NCBI GenBank assembly: GCA_016872555.1
Contig: VGZO01000003.1
Coordinates: 62,001-126,000 of the forward strand
DNA length: 64,000 nt
Direction of reading: 5' to 3'
Origin: Planctomycetota bacterium
GTDB taxonomy: Bacteria; Planctomycetota; Planctomycetia; Pirellulales; UBA1268
The notes under the pieces were generated by a model. That model searched no databases. It saw only the letters and a list, made by a program, of their open reading frames with translations, and was not told where the DNA came from. Of the stretch, positions 18,692 to 29,099 are shown one piece after another. Each line of letters begins with the position of its first letter. The stretch's first letter is position 1. The translations under genes and the position numbers were made by a program.

Positions 18692-19360
18692 TCAGCAGAC
18701 GGCCCGGGGAATCATCCCCAGATCGGCCAGCCGGTCGACGACCGCGCCGGCAAGCACGTCCGCCGGAACGGCCGCGGAGTCGAGGACGAGCTCGGCGGAC
18801 AGTGGCTCCTCGTAGGGATCGTCGATCCCCGTGAACCCTTTGAGCAGGCCCGCCCGGGCCTTGCGGTACAGCCCCTTGGGATCGCGGGCCTCACAGACCT
18901 CCACGGACGCCTTGACGAACACCTCGACGAAATCCCCCGGGGCGAACAGCTCCCTCACCGCTTCCCGGTCGCGACGGTACGGACTGACGAAGGCCGTCAG
19001 CACGACGATGCCGGCCTCCACCAACAGCTCCGCCACTGCTCCGACGCGACGGACGTTCTCGGACCGGTCCTCGGGTCCGAAGCCGAGGCCGAAGCGTTCG
19101 GCGCCCGCCGCACCGAGACGGTCGCGCAGCAGCGCTGGCGAGGCACACAGGCCGTGACGGACATTGTCGCCGTCGAGCACGAAGCTGCGGATGCCGCGGG
19201 CGTGGAGCCGCTGGTCGACGAGGTTGGCGACGGTGCTCTTGCCGCACCCCGACAACCCGGTGAACCAGACCACGCCGCCGCGGTGTCCGGCGAGCCGTTC
19301 GCGCTCTTCGCGCGACACCGCCTGCGGGTGCCATCGAACGTCGACCGGTTCGTCCGCCAT
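18692..19360 (-). CDS. cysC: Adenylyl-sulfate (APS) kinase
   Basis: Phosphorylates APS to PAPS in sulfate activation. The 222-residue protein shows the P-loop GLSGCGKST (about residues 35-43), LDGDNVRHGL (about 62-71) and the FVSPYRRDRE segment. It ends with an EVFV-x6-CEARDPKGLYRKA region that matches the CysC C-terminal half. Length is typical of a stand-alone kinase. No cysD/cysN sulfurylase gene lies in the window, so PAPS use (assimilation or sulfation of glycans) cannot be read from context, although a sulfatase is encoded 5.5 kb away. The gene follows the PDZ lipoprotein gene by 60 bases. Confidence 0.95.
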   Translation of the reverse strand: MADEPVDVRWHPQAVSREERERLAGHRGGVVWFTGLSGCGKSTVANLVDQRLHARGIRSFVLDGDNVRHGLCASPALLRDRLGAAGAERFGLGFGPEDRSENVRRVGAVAELLVEAGIVVLTAFVSPYRRDREAVRELFAPGDFVEVFVKASVEVCEARDPKGLYRKARAGLLKGFTGIDDPYEEPLSAELVLDSAAVPADVLAGAVVDRLADLGMIPRAVC

Positions 19361-19420
19361 CTGTCTCCCCTGCTCCGGCCATTCCTGGCGGCGGACATCG
19401 GCGGCCCGGCGCGCGGCCCC

Positions 19421-20461
19421 TCAATCCCAGCCGTCGAGGACGACGCGCGTGGTGAACTTCTCGGCTCGGCCGCGGTCGACGCTGCGCTCGACCTCGAGGA
19501 CGAGCGTCTCCCCGGGGCCGTGCTTTCCCACCTTCTCGGTGAGGGCCTCGAAGTTCGGCACCGGCTGCCCGTCGATCGCCAGCACGGTGTCGTTGATCTG
19601 CAGGCCGGCCCTGTCAGCCGCGGAACCGTCGACGACGTTGGTGATCTGGCAGGGTCCCACCGTCGGCCGGCCGCCGACACCGAGCTTGCCCCCTTTGCGG
19701 ACGTCGATCCGCGCCTCGGGAAACCGGCTGCGGAGCAGATCGAGGGCACCGTCACCGATGCCCGTGCCGTAGAACTCGAATCGCTCCACGCCACGGACAC
19801 GCCCCAGCGCCGCCGCCGCCGCATCGTCGAGACGGACCCCACGGACCGCGACCTGGACCACGTTGCGGACGCGCGGCACGAGGCGAAGATCGTCGGCTGT
19901 GCCGCGCCATTCGGCACCGATGGTGACCGACAGGCCACGAGTCCCGGTGATCGGGCTGAACTCGTCGGTGAACCGGGCACCGAGCTCCTCGAGATTCTCG
20001 AGCGACTCCTGCGACACGCCCCGATGGTGGAAATCGAGGGCGGCGATCGCGAATCCCGCCAGCGGCGCGTCGGCACGTTCGGCGACCCGACAGAGCACCT
20101 GCTCGGCGGCGGTCGCCAGTTCGAGCCGGGCCGCGGCGGCCTCGGCGTCGTCCGCTTCCTCGGCGGAGGTGCCGGTGAGGAAGCCACGGACGATCTCCGC
20201 CGCCCGGCTGGCGACCTCGAGATCGTCACCCTCCATCGCCGCCTCGAGCGGTCCGAGCGCCGCCACGCCGACCGCCGCCAGCCCCCGGCTGGCGGCCTCG
20301 CGCTGGGCGAACTCATCCGCCCCCAACTGCCGGATCAGCCCGGCGACACGCGGCGGGCCCTCGTCGGCGACCGTGATCCGCTCCAGCCAGCACCCCGCGA
20401 GCGGGCCGACGACGAGGATCGCCCGGAGCAGGACCGCACGGTGGCGACCGACTCGACTCAT
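19421..20461 (-). CDS. Lipoprotein with HEAT-like helices and a C-terminal PDZ domain
   Basis: A 346-residue protein. The start carries a lipobox-like PLAGC (Cys at about residue 24). An alpha-helical HEAT-like section follows (about 36-150), then a leucine-rich-repeat-like stretch (VRLDDAAAAALGRVRGVE; RFEFYGTGIGDGALDLLRS). A PDZ domain completes the chain (about 265-330, with VVDGSAADRAGLQINDTVLA and IDGQPVPNFEALTE). The combination suggests an envelope scaffold that binds protein C-termini; no protease triad is present. The ATG at 20461 was selected because longer in-frame sequence is the shadow of the opposite-strand gene. It lies upstream of cysC on the same strand. Confidence 0.8.
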   Translation of the reverse strand: MSRVGRHRAVLLRAILVVGPLAGCWLERITVADEGPPRVAGLIRQLGADEFAQREAASRGLAAVGVAALGPLEAAMEGDDLEVASRAAEIVRGFLTGTSAEEADDAEAAAARLELATAAEQVLCRVAERADAPLAGFAIAALDFHHRGVSQESLENLEELGARFTDEFSPITGTRGLSVTIGAEWRGTADDLRLVPRVRNVVQVAVRGVRLDDAAAAALGRVRGVERFEFYGTGIGDGALDLLRSRFPEARIDVRKGGKLGVGGRPTVGPCQITNVVDGSAADRAGLQINDTVLAIDGQPVPNFEALTEKVGKHGPGETLVLEVERSVDRGRAEKFTTRVVLDGWD

Positions 20462-20629
20462 GGGGAACCGGTCCTCGGTATCCGTGCTGCGGGTCGCGCC
20501 GCCGCGACGACACGGGAGACGACTGCCGGGATCACCACGACGGTGAGGCACTGCCGGCGCGAAACGATTCTCTCCGCGCGTCCCGGTGCCGGCAACGCCG
20601 GTCCGCCGGTATCGCCGTAGCGTCTGGGC

Positions 20630-20635
20630 TACACT
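20630..20635 (+). promoter_or_regulatory. TACACT -10-like element upstream of the ygiQ-like gene
   Basis: A GGCTACACTTG hexamer context 73 bases before the start codon. The same hexamer recurs upstream of other genes in this window. No good -35 box is visible at the expected distance. Confidence 0.38.
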
Positions 20636-20707
20636 TGCCCGGAGGGCGGCTCCCGACCGGCTCGTGGCCGGGGAGTCGACTCGTGCATACGCCTGCCACG
20701 AGCACCC

Positions 20708-22849
20708 ATGCCCCCAGCGACCCTTCCCGAATCCTCGCGACCGACGCCGGCGGCGGACCCGCTGCCGCTCGGTCTCGTCGCGGGGCGCTGTGCTGCCGCG
20801 CCACTGCCGACATCGCGGGCGGCGATGGAGGCCCGCGGCTGGGATGCCGTCGACGTCGTCCTCGTCACGGGAGACGCCTACGTCGATCACCCGGCGTTTG
20901 CCAACGGGCTCATCGCCCGACTCCTCGAGGCGGCGGGGTTCCGTGTCGGCGTCGTCGCCCAGCCGGAGTGGAACTCGTGCCTGCCGTGGCGCGAGTTCGG
21001 CCGTCCCAGGCTGTGCTTCGCCGTCTCGGCCGGCAACATGGATTCGATGATCAACCACTACACCGCCAACCGCAAGGTACGCAACGACGACGCCTACTCC
21101 CCCGACGGTGCCATCGGTCGGCGTCCTGATCGGGCGACGCTCGCCTACTGCCAACGGGCCCGCGAGGCGTTTCCGGGAGTGCCGGTCGTGGCGGGGGGCG
21201 TCGAGGCGAGCCTGCGGCGGATCGCCCACTACGACTACTGGAGTGACAAGGTCCGCCGCTCGATCCTCCTCGACGCCAAGGCCGACCTCGTCGGCTACGG
21301 CATGGGGGAGCGGACTGTCTTGGCGATCGTCCGCGGGTTCGACGCCGGCCGGACGATCCGTGATCTCCGTGACCTCCGTGGCGTCGCCTACCGCCTCGGC
21401 GCGAGCGAACCGATCCCCTCCGGCCCCGGCTCCGGGTGGCCCGGCACGCTCGAACTGCCTCCGTTCGACGCCGTGGCAACCGATCCGCTGGCGTTCTGCG
21501 AGATGACGCGCGTCGCCCATCTCGAGACCAATCCCCACAACGCCCGGCGTCTCGTCCAGCGGCACGGCCGCGAGGCCGTGGTCGTCAATCCTCCGGCGCT
21601 GCCGCTGGAGGAAGCGGAGATGGACGCGGTCTACGGTCTCCCGTTCACGCGCCTTCCCCATCCGGCCTATGGCACCGCCCGGATCCCGGCATTCGAAGTG
21701 GTGGAGACGAGCGTGCAGATCATGCGCGGGTGCTTCGGCGGCTGCACCTTCTGCTCGATCACCGCCCACGAAGGCCGGATCATCCAGAGCCGGAGCCGCG
21801 AATCGATCATCGCCGAGATCACGACGATCGCCGGCCGGCCCGGTTTCTCCGGCACGATCTCCGACATCGGCGGGCCGACCGCCAACATGTACACGATGCG
21901 CTGCTCGCGCCCCGACGTCGAGGCGAAGTGCCGGCGGCTGTCGTGCGTCCATCCGACGATCTGCAAGCTGCTCGACACCAACCACGCCCCGCTCCGCGCC
22001 GTGATGCGCGAGGCGCGGACCGTTCCCGGCGTGAAGCGCGTCCTCGTGGCCAGCGGCGTGCGGATGGACCTCGCGCGGCGCGATCCGGAATACCTCGCCG
22101 AGCTCGCGGCCCACCACGTCGGTGGCCACCTCAAGGTCGCCCCCGAGCACACCGATCCGGAGGTCCTCCGGCTGATGAAAAAGCCGGCGGCCGACGACTA
22201 CGTCGAGTTCGATCGTGCGTTCCAGGCCGCCAGCAGCCGCGTCGGCAAGAAGCAGTACACGGTGCCCTACTTCATCGCCGCCCACCCCGGCAGTGGGCTG
22301 GAGGAGATGATCGAACTGGCGGTGTTCCTCAAACGGAACGGATACAAGCCCGACCAGGTCCAGGATTTCATCCCCAGTCCGTTCGACATCGCCGCCTGCA
22401 TGTACCACACCGGGCGCGACCCGATGACCGGCCAGCCGGTGAAGATCGCCCGCGGGCTGCGCGACCGGCGCCAACAGCGGGCCCTGCTCCAGTTCTTCAA
22501 GCCGGAGAACTGGTTCGAGGTGAAACGGGCCCTCGAGGAGGCAGGGCGCCGCGACCTGATCGGCGGCGGCTGCGACTGCCTGATCCCCGCCGCCCCGCCG
22601 CGAGAGGCCCTTGACCGGCGCCGCCGCGAGGCGACGCGAGCGCTCCGCGAGGCAGTCTCCGGGGACCACATCCGCGGCGGCCCGGAGCGGACGGACACGC
22701 CACGGTCTGGGCCGGCCGACGTTCCCGCGCCGCCGGCAGCGGAGCCATCGCCCCGGCCTCCGGGCCGCCGGCACCGCCAGCGGCGGTCGGGCCGCTCGGT
22801 CGGCTATCGACCGGGGCGAACCGGCGGCACAGGCTCAGGCAACCCCTGA
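20708..22849 (+). CDS. ygiQ: YgiQ-family radical SAM protein
   Basis: A 713-residue UPF0313/YgiQ-type radical SAM protein. The N-terminal cobalamin-binding-like region ([20 protein letters not shown], about 45-65) and [20 protein letters not shown] (about 108-127) are family signatures. The [4Fe-4S] cluster motif is C342-F-G-G-C346-T-F-C349. [15 protein letters not shown] and [20 protein letters not shown] mark the SAM and C-terminal domains. The physiological reaction of the family is unknown to me. Length is typical. ATG 20708 overlaps an alternative reading only weakly supported. Its 3' end overlaps the convergent O-antigen ligase-like gene by 46 bases. Confidence 0.93.
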   Translation: MPPATLPESSRPTPAADPLPLGLVAGRCAAAPLPTSRAAMEARGWDAVDVVLVTGDAYVDHPAFANGLIARLLEAAGFRVGVVAQPEWNSCLPWREFGRPRLCFAVSAGNMDSMINHYTANRKVRNDDAYSPDGAIGRRPDRATLAYCQRAREAFPGVPVVAGGVEASLRRIAHYDYWSDKVRRSILLDAKADLVGYGMGERTVLAIVRGFDAGRTIRDLRDLRGVAYRLGASEPIPSGPGSGWPGTLELPPFDAVATDPLAFCEMTRVAHLETNPHNARRLVQRHGREAVVVNPPALPLEEAEMDAVYGLPFTRLPHPAYGTARIPAFEVVETSVQIMRGCFGGCTFCSITAHEGRIIQSRSRESIIAEITTIAGRPGFSGTISDIGGPTANMYTMRCSRPDVEAKCRRLSCVHPTICKLLDTNHAPLRAVMREARTVPGVKRVLVASGVRMDLARRDPEYLAELAAHHVGGHLKVAPEHTDPEVLRLMKKPAADDYVEFDRAFQAASSRVGKKQYTVPYFIAAHPGSGLEEMIELAVFLKRNGYKPDQVQDFIPSPFDIAACMYHTGRDPMTGQPVKIARGLRDRRQQRALLQFFKPENWFEVKRALEEAGRRDLIGGGCDCLIPAAPPREALDRRRREATRALREAVSGDHIRGGPERTDTPRSGPADVPAPPAAEPSPRPPGRRHRQRRSGRSVGYRPGRTGGTGSGNP

Positions 22850-24726
22850 CAGACCGCCGACCGGCGACGGGCTTGGCGAAACGACTCGTCGGCGCGTTCG
22901 AGCAAGCCCGCCGCAGCGGCGGGGTCGGCCCCGTCGGCGAGGTGCAGCAAGACTTGCCCCTCGAGGAGCGGGAGCGTGGGATTGCCCGGATCGAGGCGGC
23001 GGGCGGCGGCGCCGGCCACGAGCGCCGCCTCGAGCGTCTCCCGCGGAAGCGGCTCCGGGGGTTTGGCCTGGGCCGCCCGCCGCACGGCTACCAGGGCCTC
23101 GCGGAGTTGCCGTGCGGAGCGTTGCGAACCGACGTCACGGGACACGAGCCCCACGCCGGTCACCGTCGCCAGGCAGAGGAGCCCGGCGAGGATCGTGGCG
23201 GATCGCCCACCGGCAGTGGCCTCGCGGCCCTCGCCGTTTCGAGCCGCCACGGCGGGAACCGCCGACAGCGCCGAGCCGACGAGGACGGCGGCGAGGAAGG
23301 CGTTTGCGGGAAGGTGGAGGTTCCAATCGAAGAACGAGTGCACGGCCAATCCCGCCAGGGCCGCGAACACCCCGGCCGTCACACCCCAGTCCTCGGCAGC
23401 GACCCGTTTCCGCCACCGCCACCACGCCATGCCGATCGCGACGCACAGCCCGATCTCGGCGGCAAGGCCGACCAGCCCGGTCTCGGCGAGCCACTGGTCG
23501 ACGTCGTCGTGGGCGAAGGCGAAATGAACTCTCGAGTCGCGGACAAGTTGCACGAACAATCCCCGATAGCTGCCCAGGCCGGTGCCCAGCAGCGGGGCCG
23601 CACGGAACATCCGGTTGGCGACGCGCGCCGCCTCGACACGGCCGTCGGAGAGCAGTTTGGCGATCGTCGGTTCGAAGCGATCGGGAACGGCGCGCTCGAG
23701 CCCGCGCAGCGGACCGTGCAGGACCAGCAGCGCCGTCAGCAACAGTACCGCCGCACCGGCGACCAGCCCTCCTGCCGCCCACCGCAGCCACTTCACCCGC
23801 ACCGCGCCCGCCACGAGCACCAGCAGCGCGAATGCCAGGGCCGCCGTCCCGGCCCGGGACCCGGCCATCCGGCCCGTCACCCAGACGCCGCCGAGCAGCG
23901 CCGCGACGGCGACGCCGAACCGCACCGCCGCCCCGACCGCCCCCGGTAACCAGCGCACCGACGCCGCGAGCCACACTCCGCACGCCACGGGAAGCGTGAG
24001 ATAGACGCCGCCGGCGAACTTGTTGGTGTCGACGTACGAGCCGAAGCCGTCGCCGGTGACCCATTCGTCGACCTCGTAACGCCGCCCGGCGGCGGTGATC
24101 TGCAGCGGATAGGCGATCGCGGCGCTGGCCACCGGCTCGACCACCGGGCTGCGCCAGAAATCGAGCGGCCCGGACAGCGGATAGATGCCCAGGAGCCTGG
24201 CCACTCCCTGCTGTTTCTTCACCGGAAAGGCGAGTCCCGTCGCCAGGATCACGACCGCCGCCACTGCCAGCGCCCCCGCTATCCAGCGCCGCCACCGCGG
24301 CACGCGCCCAAGATCGGCGACGACCGCGACGAGCCCCAGCCCGAAGAACAACTGCCGCAGCGACAGCGCGGCGGCATGCGGATCGACCGCGATCCGACCA
24401 CTCACCCCGGGGATCCCGTCGAGCGCGACCTTCCAGCGCCCCGCCGACACCGGGGCGATTCCGAGGAGCAGGCCGTCGGGAAGGGGGACGAGCTGGAGGA
24501 AGCCGATCGCCAACGCCACCATGGGCAGGGCGAGCAGCCATGGCGACCGCCGTGCCGAGAGGGCCCAGGCGAGCGTCGCGAGGGCGACGAGGGCATCGAG
24601 CGCGAGGCGTGCCCACCCCGGTGCCCCGCCGATGGCGAGCGGCCCGGCGACACACGCCACCACCACGGCAGCGACCGCGATTCCCTCCATGATCACGCGG
24701 GGGGAGCGGTTAACCGTGACGGTCAT
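22804..24726 (-). CDS. O-antigen ligase/polymerase-like membrane protein with TPR-type tail
   Basis: A 640-residue protein with about 11-12 membrane segments between residues 10 and 480. The WzyC/O-antigen-ligase signature sits in a large external loop: a conserved GLGSYRGLF, then [17 protein letters not shown] near residue 400. The C-terminal ~120 residues are soluble and helical, resembling tetratricopeptide repeats. The family transfers polymerised glycans to lipid or protein acceptors, or polymerises them. No glycosyltransferase cluster is adjacent. ATG 24726 follows a GAGG-containing segment. The 3' end overlaps ygiQ on the opposite strand, so transcription of one could affect the other. 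Confidence 0.85.
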   Translation of the reverse strand: MTVTVNRSPRVIMEGIAVAAVVVACVAGPLAIGGAPGWARLALDALVALATLAWALSARRSPWLLALPMVALAIGFLQLVPLPDGLLLGIAPVSAGRWKVALDGIPGVSGRIAVDPHAAALSLRQLFFGLGLVAVVADLGRVPRWRRWIAGALAVAAVVILATGLAFPVKKQQGVARLLGIYPLSGPLDFWRSPVVEPVASAAIAYPLQITAAGRRYEVDEWVTGDGFGSYVDTNKFAGGVYLTLPVACGVWLAASVRWLPGAVGAAVRFGVAVAALLGGVWVTGRMAGSRAGTAALAFALLVLVAGAVRVKWLRWAAGGLVAGAAVLLLTALLVLHGPLRGLERAVPDRFEPTIAKLLSDGRVEAARVANRMFRAAPLLGTGLGSYRGLFVQLVRDSRVHFAFAHDDVDQWLAETGLVGLAAEIGLCVAIGMAWWRWRKRVAAEDWGVTAGVFAALAGLAVHSFFDWNLHLPANAFLAAVLVGSALSAVPAVAARNGEGREATAGGRSATILAGLLCLATVTGVGLVSRDVGSQRSARQLREALVAVRRAAQAKPPEPLPRETLEAALVAGAAARRLDPGNPTLPLLEGQVLLHLADGADPAAAAGLLERADESFRQARRRSAVCQGLPEPVPPVRPGR

Positions 24727-24908
24727 GGACGACCTCGTGCCCAAGAGGTGGACGGAAGCGTCGCGGCATCGTACCCGCGGCGCCATGCGATCGCGAACGC
24801 GACCCGTTCCCGAGGCGTGACGACGCGCCCGTGGAGCGTGGCCCGACGGCGGACGTTGGCCTATGCTTCCAGCACTCGAAACCACCAGGCACGAGGCACA
24901 TCGTGACA

Positions 24909-26495
24909 ATGTCCACTCGGCCGTCGGCGTCGCCGCACGTCACCGCCGCTCCCCGCTCGCGTGCCGGGTGGCGGTGGCGGCAGCTGGTCGCCATGGCCTT
25001 CGTCGCCCTGTCGCCGACCGTGGCCGCGGCGCGCGAGCCCAACATCCTTCTCATCTTCTGCGACGACCTCACCTGCCAGGCGCTGTCCTGCTACGGCGAC
25101 AGCCGCCGCCTGCTCGACACGCCCTCCATCGACCGCCTCGCGAAGGACGGGATGCGGTTCGACCGCTGCCTGGTGACCAACTCGATCTGCGGCCCGAGCC
25201 GGGCGACGATCCTCACCGGCAAGTACTCGCACGCCAACGGCTTCTACAACAACAGCAACTGCCGGTTCGACGGCGCGCAGACGACGTTTCCCAAGCTCCT
25301 CCAGAATGCCGGCTACCAGACGGCGCTGATCGGCAAATGGCATCTGGTCAGCGAACCGACCGGCTTCGACCATTGGGAGATCCTCCTGGGACAGGGGATC
25401 TACTACAACCCGCCGATGCTCACCGCGGCAGGCAAGACCCAGCACCGCGGGTACGTCACCGACGTGATCACCGACCTGTCGATCGCCTGGCTCGCCAACC
25501 GCGACCGGACGAAGCCCTTCCTCCTCATGAGCCAGCACAAGGCGCCGCACCGGGAATGGTCGCCGCCGCTGCGCCATCTGGGCTGGGACGGCGACCGCGT
25601 CCACCCCGAGCCGGCGACGCTGTTCGACGACTACGCCGGCCGGAGCCGGGCGGTGAGCGATCACGACATGGGGCTCGACCGGACATTCACCGAGCTCGAC
25701 GCCAAGCTCCGCCCGCCGCCGGGAATCACGCCCGGGGAACTGGTGACCTGGAACGCCTACTACGCCCCGCGCAACGACGCCTTCCGGGCGGCACGGCCCT
25801 CCGGCCGCGACCTCGTCCGCTGGCGCTACCAGCGCTACATGCACGACTACCTGGCCTGCGTGAAGGCCGTCGACGATGCGGTCGGCCGGATGCTCGACGC
25901 GCTGGAGGCCGAGGGAATCGCCGACGAGACGGTCGTGATCCTGTCGAGCGACCAGGGCTTTTTCCTCGGCGAGCACGGCTGGTTCGACAAGCGCTGGATC
26001 TTCGAGGAGTCGCTGCGCACACCGCTGATCGTCCGCTGGCCGGGGCTGACCGAGCCGGGGAGCAGCTGCGCGCGGATCGTGTCGCTGGTCGATTTTGCCC
26101 CCACGTTCCTCGCGCTGGCGCGGGTGCCGGTGCCGGATGGGCTGCAGGGTCGCGCCCTGCAGCCGCTGCTGGCGGGCTACTCACCCGACGACTGGCGGAC
26201 GAGCCTCTATTACCACTATTACGAGTACCCGGTGCCACACCGGGTGCGGCCGCACCGGGGCGTCGTCACCGACCGCTACAAGCTCGTCCACTACTACGGG
26301 CCGGACGTCGACGACTGGGAGCTCCTCGACCGCGAGGCCGACCCGCTCGAGACGCGGAGCTTCCACGACGACCCGGCCTACGCCGACCGGCTCCGCGATC
26401 TGCGGGCCGAACTCGACCGGCTCCGCCACGACCTCGGCGACACCGCCGATCCGCCGCGCGCGGCGTTCGGCGACAAGCCGTTCACCGACCGCTGA
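24909..26495 (+). CDS. Exported Cys-type sulfatase
   Basis: A 528-residue sulfatase with an N-terminal basic/hydrophobic signal (through about residue 40). The metal-binding start is EPNILLIFCDDLTCQALSC. The formylglycine motif C94-G-P-S-R98 sits in NSICGPSRATILTGKYSH. IGKWHL, FLLMSQHKAPH and SSDQGFFLGEHGWFDKR are the further active-site strips of the arylsulfatase fold. It should hydrolyse a sulfate ester, probably from an algal polysaccharide given the phylum. The Cys must be converted by a formylglycine-generating enzyme. The SUMF1-like protein at 36622 does not look competent for this. ATG 24909 preferred; a GTG lies 6 bases upstream. Confidence 0.94.
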   Translation: MSTRPSASPHVTAAPRSRAGWRWRQLVAMAFVALSPTVAAAREPNILLIFCDDLTCQALSCYGDSRRLLDTPSIDRLAKDGMRFDRCLVTNSICGPSRATILTGKYSHANGFYNNSNCRFDGAQTTFPKLLQNAGYQTALIGKWHLVSEPTGFDHWEILLGQGIYYNPPMLTAAGKTQHRGYVTDVITDLSIAWLANRDRTKPFLLMSQHKAPHREWSPPLRHLGWDGDRVHPEPATLFDDYAGRSRAVSDHDMGLDRTFTELDAKLRPPPGITPGELVTWNAYYAPRNDAFRAARPSGRDLVRWRYQRYMHDYLACVKAVDDAVGRMLDALEAEGIADETVVILSSDQGFFLGEHGWFDKRWIFEESLRTPLIVRWPGLTEPGSSCARIVSLVDFAPTFLALARVPVPDGLQGRALQPLLAGYSPDDWRTSLYYHYYEYPVPHRVRPHRGVVTDRYKLVHYYGPDVDDWELLDREADPLETRSFHDDPAYADRLRDLRAELDRLRHDLGDTADPPRAAFGDKPFTDR

Positions 26496-26528
26496 CGGGG
26501 TCCCCCCTCCTCGTCGCGGCGCGAGGGC

Positions 26529-27668
26529 TCAGGCCTGCGGCGGATCGTCTTGGTAGATCCGGTACTTCTTCGTCACGAGGGCGCCCCCGCGTTCCAGCGA
26601 CCGCTTCGAGAGGTGGTTGCTCTCGAGCACCCACGAGAACTCCACCTCTTCGATCCCCCACTGCCGCACCTGGGGAACGAGCGCCGCCAGGAGCACCAAC
26701 CCGACACCCCACGCCTGGTACTCGGGGATCACGTTGGTGCTGATCGCGCGCATCCGCTTGATGGCGCGCTTGTTCCACAGCAGCCGGAGGAAGCCGAACG
26801 GCAACAGCCGGCCGTTGATCGCCTTGATCCGCGGGTTGTAGTCGAGCAGGCAGAAGACCGCCCCGATCGGCTTGCCGTCGACCTCGGCGACGAGCGCCAA
26901 CTCCGGCACGATCAGGTGCTCGAGGCTCGCCGCCATGTGGCGGACCTCGCCGTCGGTCAACGGCACGAATCCCCAGGTGCCGCCGAGGCTGGAGTTGTAG
27001 ATGTCGAGGAACATCCGCACTTCGGCCGCAAACCGCCGCCGGTCGAGCGGCCGGACGGAGACGCCGAACCGCTCCTTCACTCCCTGCACCATCACGCCGA
27101 GCTTGGAGTCGAGCGTGTCGAGCATCGAGGTCGCGCCCCAGAAGGCGTACAGGTCCTCGACCTTGCCGAAGCCGTTCGCCTCGACGAGCGCCCCGTACCA
27201 GGGGCGGGCATGGGTCATCATGAAGAACGGCGGCGTGTCGAACCCCTCGATCAACAAGCCGCATTCGTAATTGAGCGACGGATTGGTCGGCCCGCGGATG
27301 GCGGTCATCCCCTCGCCGTGGAGCCAGTCGCGCGCCGCACCGAACAGGGCCCGGGCGGCGGCGGGGTCGTCGTCACATTCGAAGAACCCGAAAAACCCTC
27401 GCTGTTCGCCATACCGTTCGACGTGTCCGGCGTTGACCAACGCCGTGATTCTCCCCACGTCCCTCCCGCCACGGACGGCCAGAAACGAACGTGTCCGTGA
27501 CCGCTCGTAGAAAGGGTGGGGCCGGAAATTGAGCAGCTCCTCCTGCGAGTGGACCAGGGGGGGGATCCAGCACGGGTCGTCGGCGTAGATCCGCCACGGG
27601 AGCCGGATGAACCGCCGCCGCTGCGACCACGACTCCACCGGCTCGACTCTGACGTCGGCACCGCTCAC
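26529..27668 (-). CDS. YghO-like GNAT-fold acetyltransferase
   Basis: A 379-residue protein matching the YghO/GNAT-related family. The N-terminal module reads RRRFIRLPWRIYADDPCWIP, then RSFLAVRGGRDVGRITALVN. The middle shows AIRGPTNPSLNYECGLLIEG, and the C-terminal GNAT-like half has ELALVAEVDGKPIGAVFCLL. The acetyl-CoA loop is not obvious, so activity is uncertain. The start is GTG 27668, supported by AAGGAGGG four bases before it; longer in-frame sequence is not convincing. It converges with the sulfatase and is divergent from the epimerase. Substrate unknown. Confidence 0.8.
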   Translation of the reverse strand: MSGADVRVEPVESWSQRRRFIRLPWRIYADDPCWIPPLVHSQEELLNFRPHPFYERSRTRSFLAVRGGRDVGRITALVNAGHVERYGEQRGFFGFFECDDDPAAARALFGAARDWLHGEGMTAIRGPTNPSLNYECGLLIEGFDTPPFFMMTHARPWYGALVEANGFGKVEDLYAFWGATSMLDTLDSKLGVMVQGVKERFGVSVRPLDRRRFAAEVRMFLDIYNSSLGGTWGFVPLTDGEVRHMAASLEHLIVPELALVAEVDGKPIGAVFCLLDYNPRIKAINGRLLPFGFLRLLWNKRAIKRMRAISTNVIPEYQAWGVGLVLLAALVPQVRQWGIEEVEFSWVLESNHLSKRSLERGGALVTKKYRIYQDDPPQA

Positions 27669-27879
27669 CAGGCCCTCCTTGTCCCCAGCCTCGTTCCCAT
27701 GGGTGCCCCGGCCTCGAAGCCGCCCCCGGCACCCGGCCGCAGGGGGCCGGGAAGGCGCAAATGCCGCCGCTGCGGCGGTTTCCAACCCCACAAACGGCAT
27801 CTTCCGCGGCGTCCGCCGAACCCGTCAATCGCGTCCCCGACCCAGGGGAGCGAAAGTACGGGGCACTGGCCGCCCGAAC

Positions 27880-27885
27880 TACACT
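27880..27885 (+). promoter_or_regulatory. TACACT -10-like element upstream of the SDR gene
   Basis: GAACTACACTTGAGG lies 71 bases before the start codon, nearly the same hexamer context and distance as seen before the ygiQ-like gene. No clear -35. Confidence 0.38.
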
Positions 27886-27955
27886 TGAGGGCGGTGCCGA
27901 TCGATGGATCGCGTCGGCCCAGCTTGGTCTTCGACAGGCTCGAGGGCGATCCACC

Positions 27956-29047
27956 ATGCCACCCGTCCCCACCGTTACGTCCTCCCGGTCCGCCCCCCTT
28001 ACCACGCCGGACATGGAGCCGGTCCCGCGCTCGTCGCCCGTGGCGGCCGTCACCGGGGCGACGGGGCTGCTCGGCAACAACCTCGTCCGCCTGCTGGTCG
28101 ACCGCGGCTGGAGGGTGCGGGCCGTCGTCCGCTCCGCCACGGCGGCCTCGCGCACGCTCGCCGGCCTGCCGGTCGAAGCGGTCGTGGCCGACCTCGCCGA
28201 CGGCGCTGCCCTGGGAGCGGCGCTCGACGGTTGCCGGGCGGTGTTCCACTCCGCCGCACACGTCCACTGCGGCTGGCGGCACTTCGACGCGATGCACGCG
28301 ACCAACGTCGGCGGCACCGCCCGGGTGGCCCGCGCCGCCCGGGACGCCGGCGCCCGGCTGGTCCACGTGTCGAGCGTCGACGCCATCGGTCTCCGCTCCG
28401 ACGGCGATGCGGCCGACGAGGACACGCCCCCCGGGCTGATGCCCGAGTGCCCCTACGTGATCACGAAGCGCGAGGCCGAGGCGGCGGTGGTCGCCGAGGT
28501 GGAGCGCGGACTCGACGCCGTGATCGTCAACCCGACCTACATGCTCGGGCCCTGGGACTGGAAACCGTCCAGCGGTCGGATGCTCCTCGAGGTCGGCCAG
28601 GGGCGCGGCGTGCTGGCACCGCCGGGCGGGAACGATTTCGTCGACGTCCGCGACGTCGCCGCGGGGGCCCTCGCGGCGGCCGAGCGGGGCTGCCGTGGAC
28701 GCCGCTACATCCTCGGTGGCCACGGACTGTCATACCTCGAGGCATGGCGGACGTTCGCCCGGATCGCCGGACGGATGCAGCCGCTCGGCACCGCTCCCCA
28801 GACGCTGCTCCGGGCCGCCGGATGGTGCGGCGACCTGGCGAGCCTGTTCACGCGTCACGAGCTCCCGGTGAACTCTGCGGCGACGGCGATGGCTGCCCTC
28901 CCCCACCATTTTTCGTCGGCCCGGGCCCGCAGCGAACTGGGATACTCGTTCCGACCGTTCGAGGCCACGGTGACCGACGCCTGGCTGTGGTTCGTCGACC
29001 ACGGCTTCGCGCGCGTGCCCCGCGGCCGGCCGGCGCTGGCGCGCTGA
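27956..29047 (+). CDS. NAD(P)-dependent epimerase/dihydroflavonol-reductase-like SDR
   Basis: A 363-residue extended short-chain dehydrogenase. The cofactor loop is VTGATGLLGNNLVRLLVDRG (about residues 27-46). It also has HSAAHVHCGWRHF, VHVSSVDAIG and the catalytic YVITK (Y-x3-K), followed by VIVNPTYMLGPWDWKPS, typical of the HpnA/dihydroflavonol-4-reductase group. The role is probably modification of a sugar nucleotide or steroid/hopanoid-type substrate. ATG 27956 has GAGGG nine bases before it; ATG 28013 is an alternative that still keeps the fold. The response-regulator gene follows on the same strand 52 bases later, so the two may be cotranscribed. Confidence 0.9.
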   Translation: MPPVPTVTSSRSAPLTTPDMEPVPRSSPVAAVTGATGLLGNNLVRLLVDRGWRVRAVVRSATAASRTLAGLPVEAVVADLADGAALGAALDGCRAVFHSAAHVHCGWRHFDAMHATNVGGTARVARAARDAGARLVHVSSVDAIGLRSDGDAADEDTPPGLMPECPYVITKREAEAAVVAEVERGLDAVIVNPTYMLGPWDWKPSSGRMLLEVGQGRGVLAPPGGNDFVDVRDVAAGALAAAERGCRGRRYILGGHGLSYLEAWRTFARIAGRMQPLGTAPQTLLRAAGWCGDLASLFTRHELPVNSAATAMAALPHHFSSARARSELGYSFRPFEATVTDAWLWFVDHGFARVPRGRPALAR

Positions 29048-29099
29048 TCGGGCGGCATGGCCGAACGCCGTGAGCGGTGCACCCGCCGTGTCCCTTCCC

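Noticed and set aside
18542..20620. Long plus-strand open frame opposite cysC and the PDZ lipoprotein gene
   Set aside because: The minus-strand genes carry clear domains (P-loop kinase, PDZ); this frame has none and only mirrors them.
24831..24909. Earlier start for the sulfatase (26 extra residues)
   Set aside because: The extra residues precede the signal peptide, contain no ribosome site at the earlier codon, and would spoil export.
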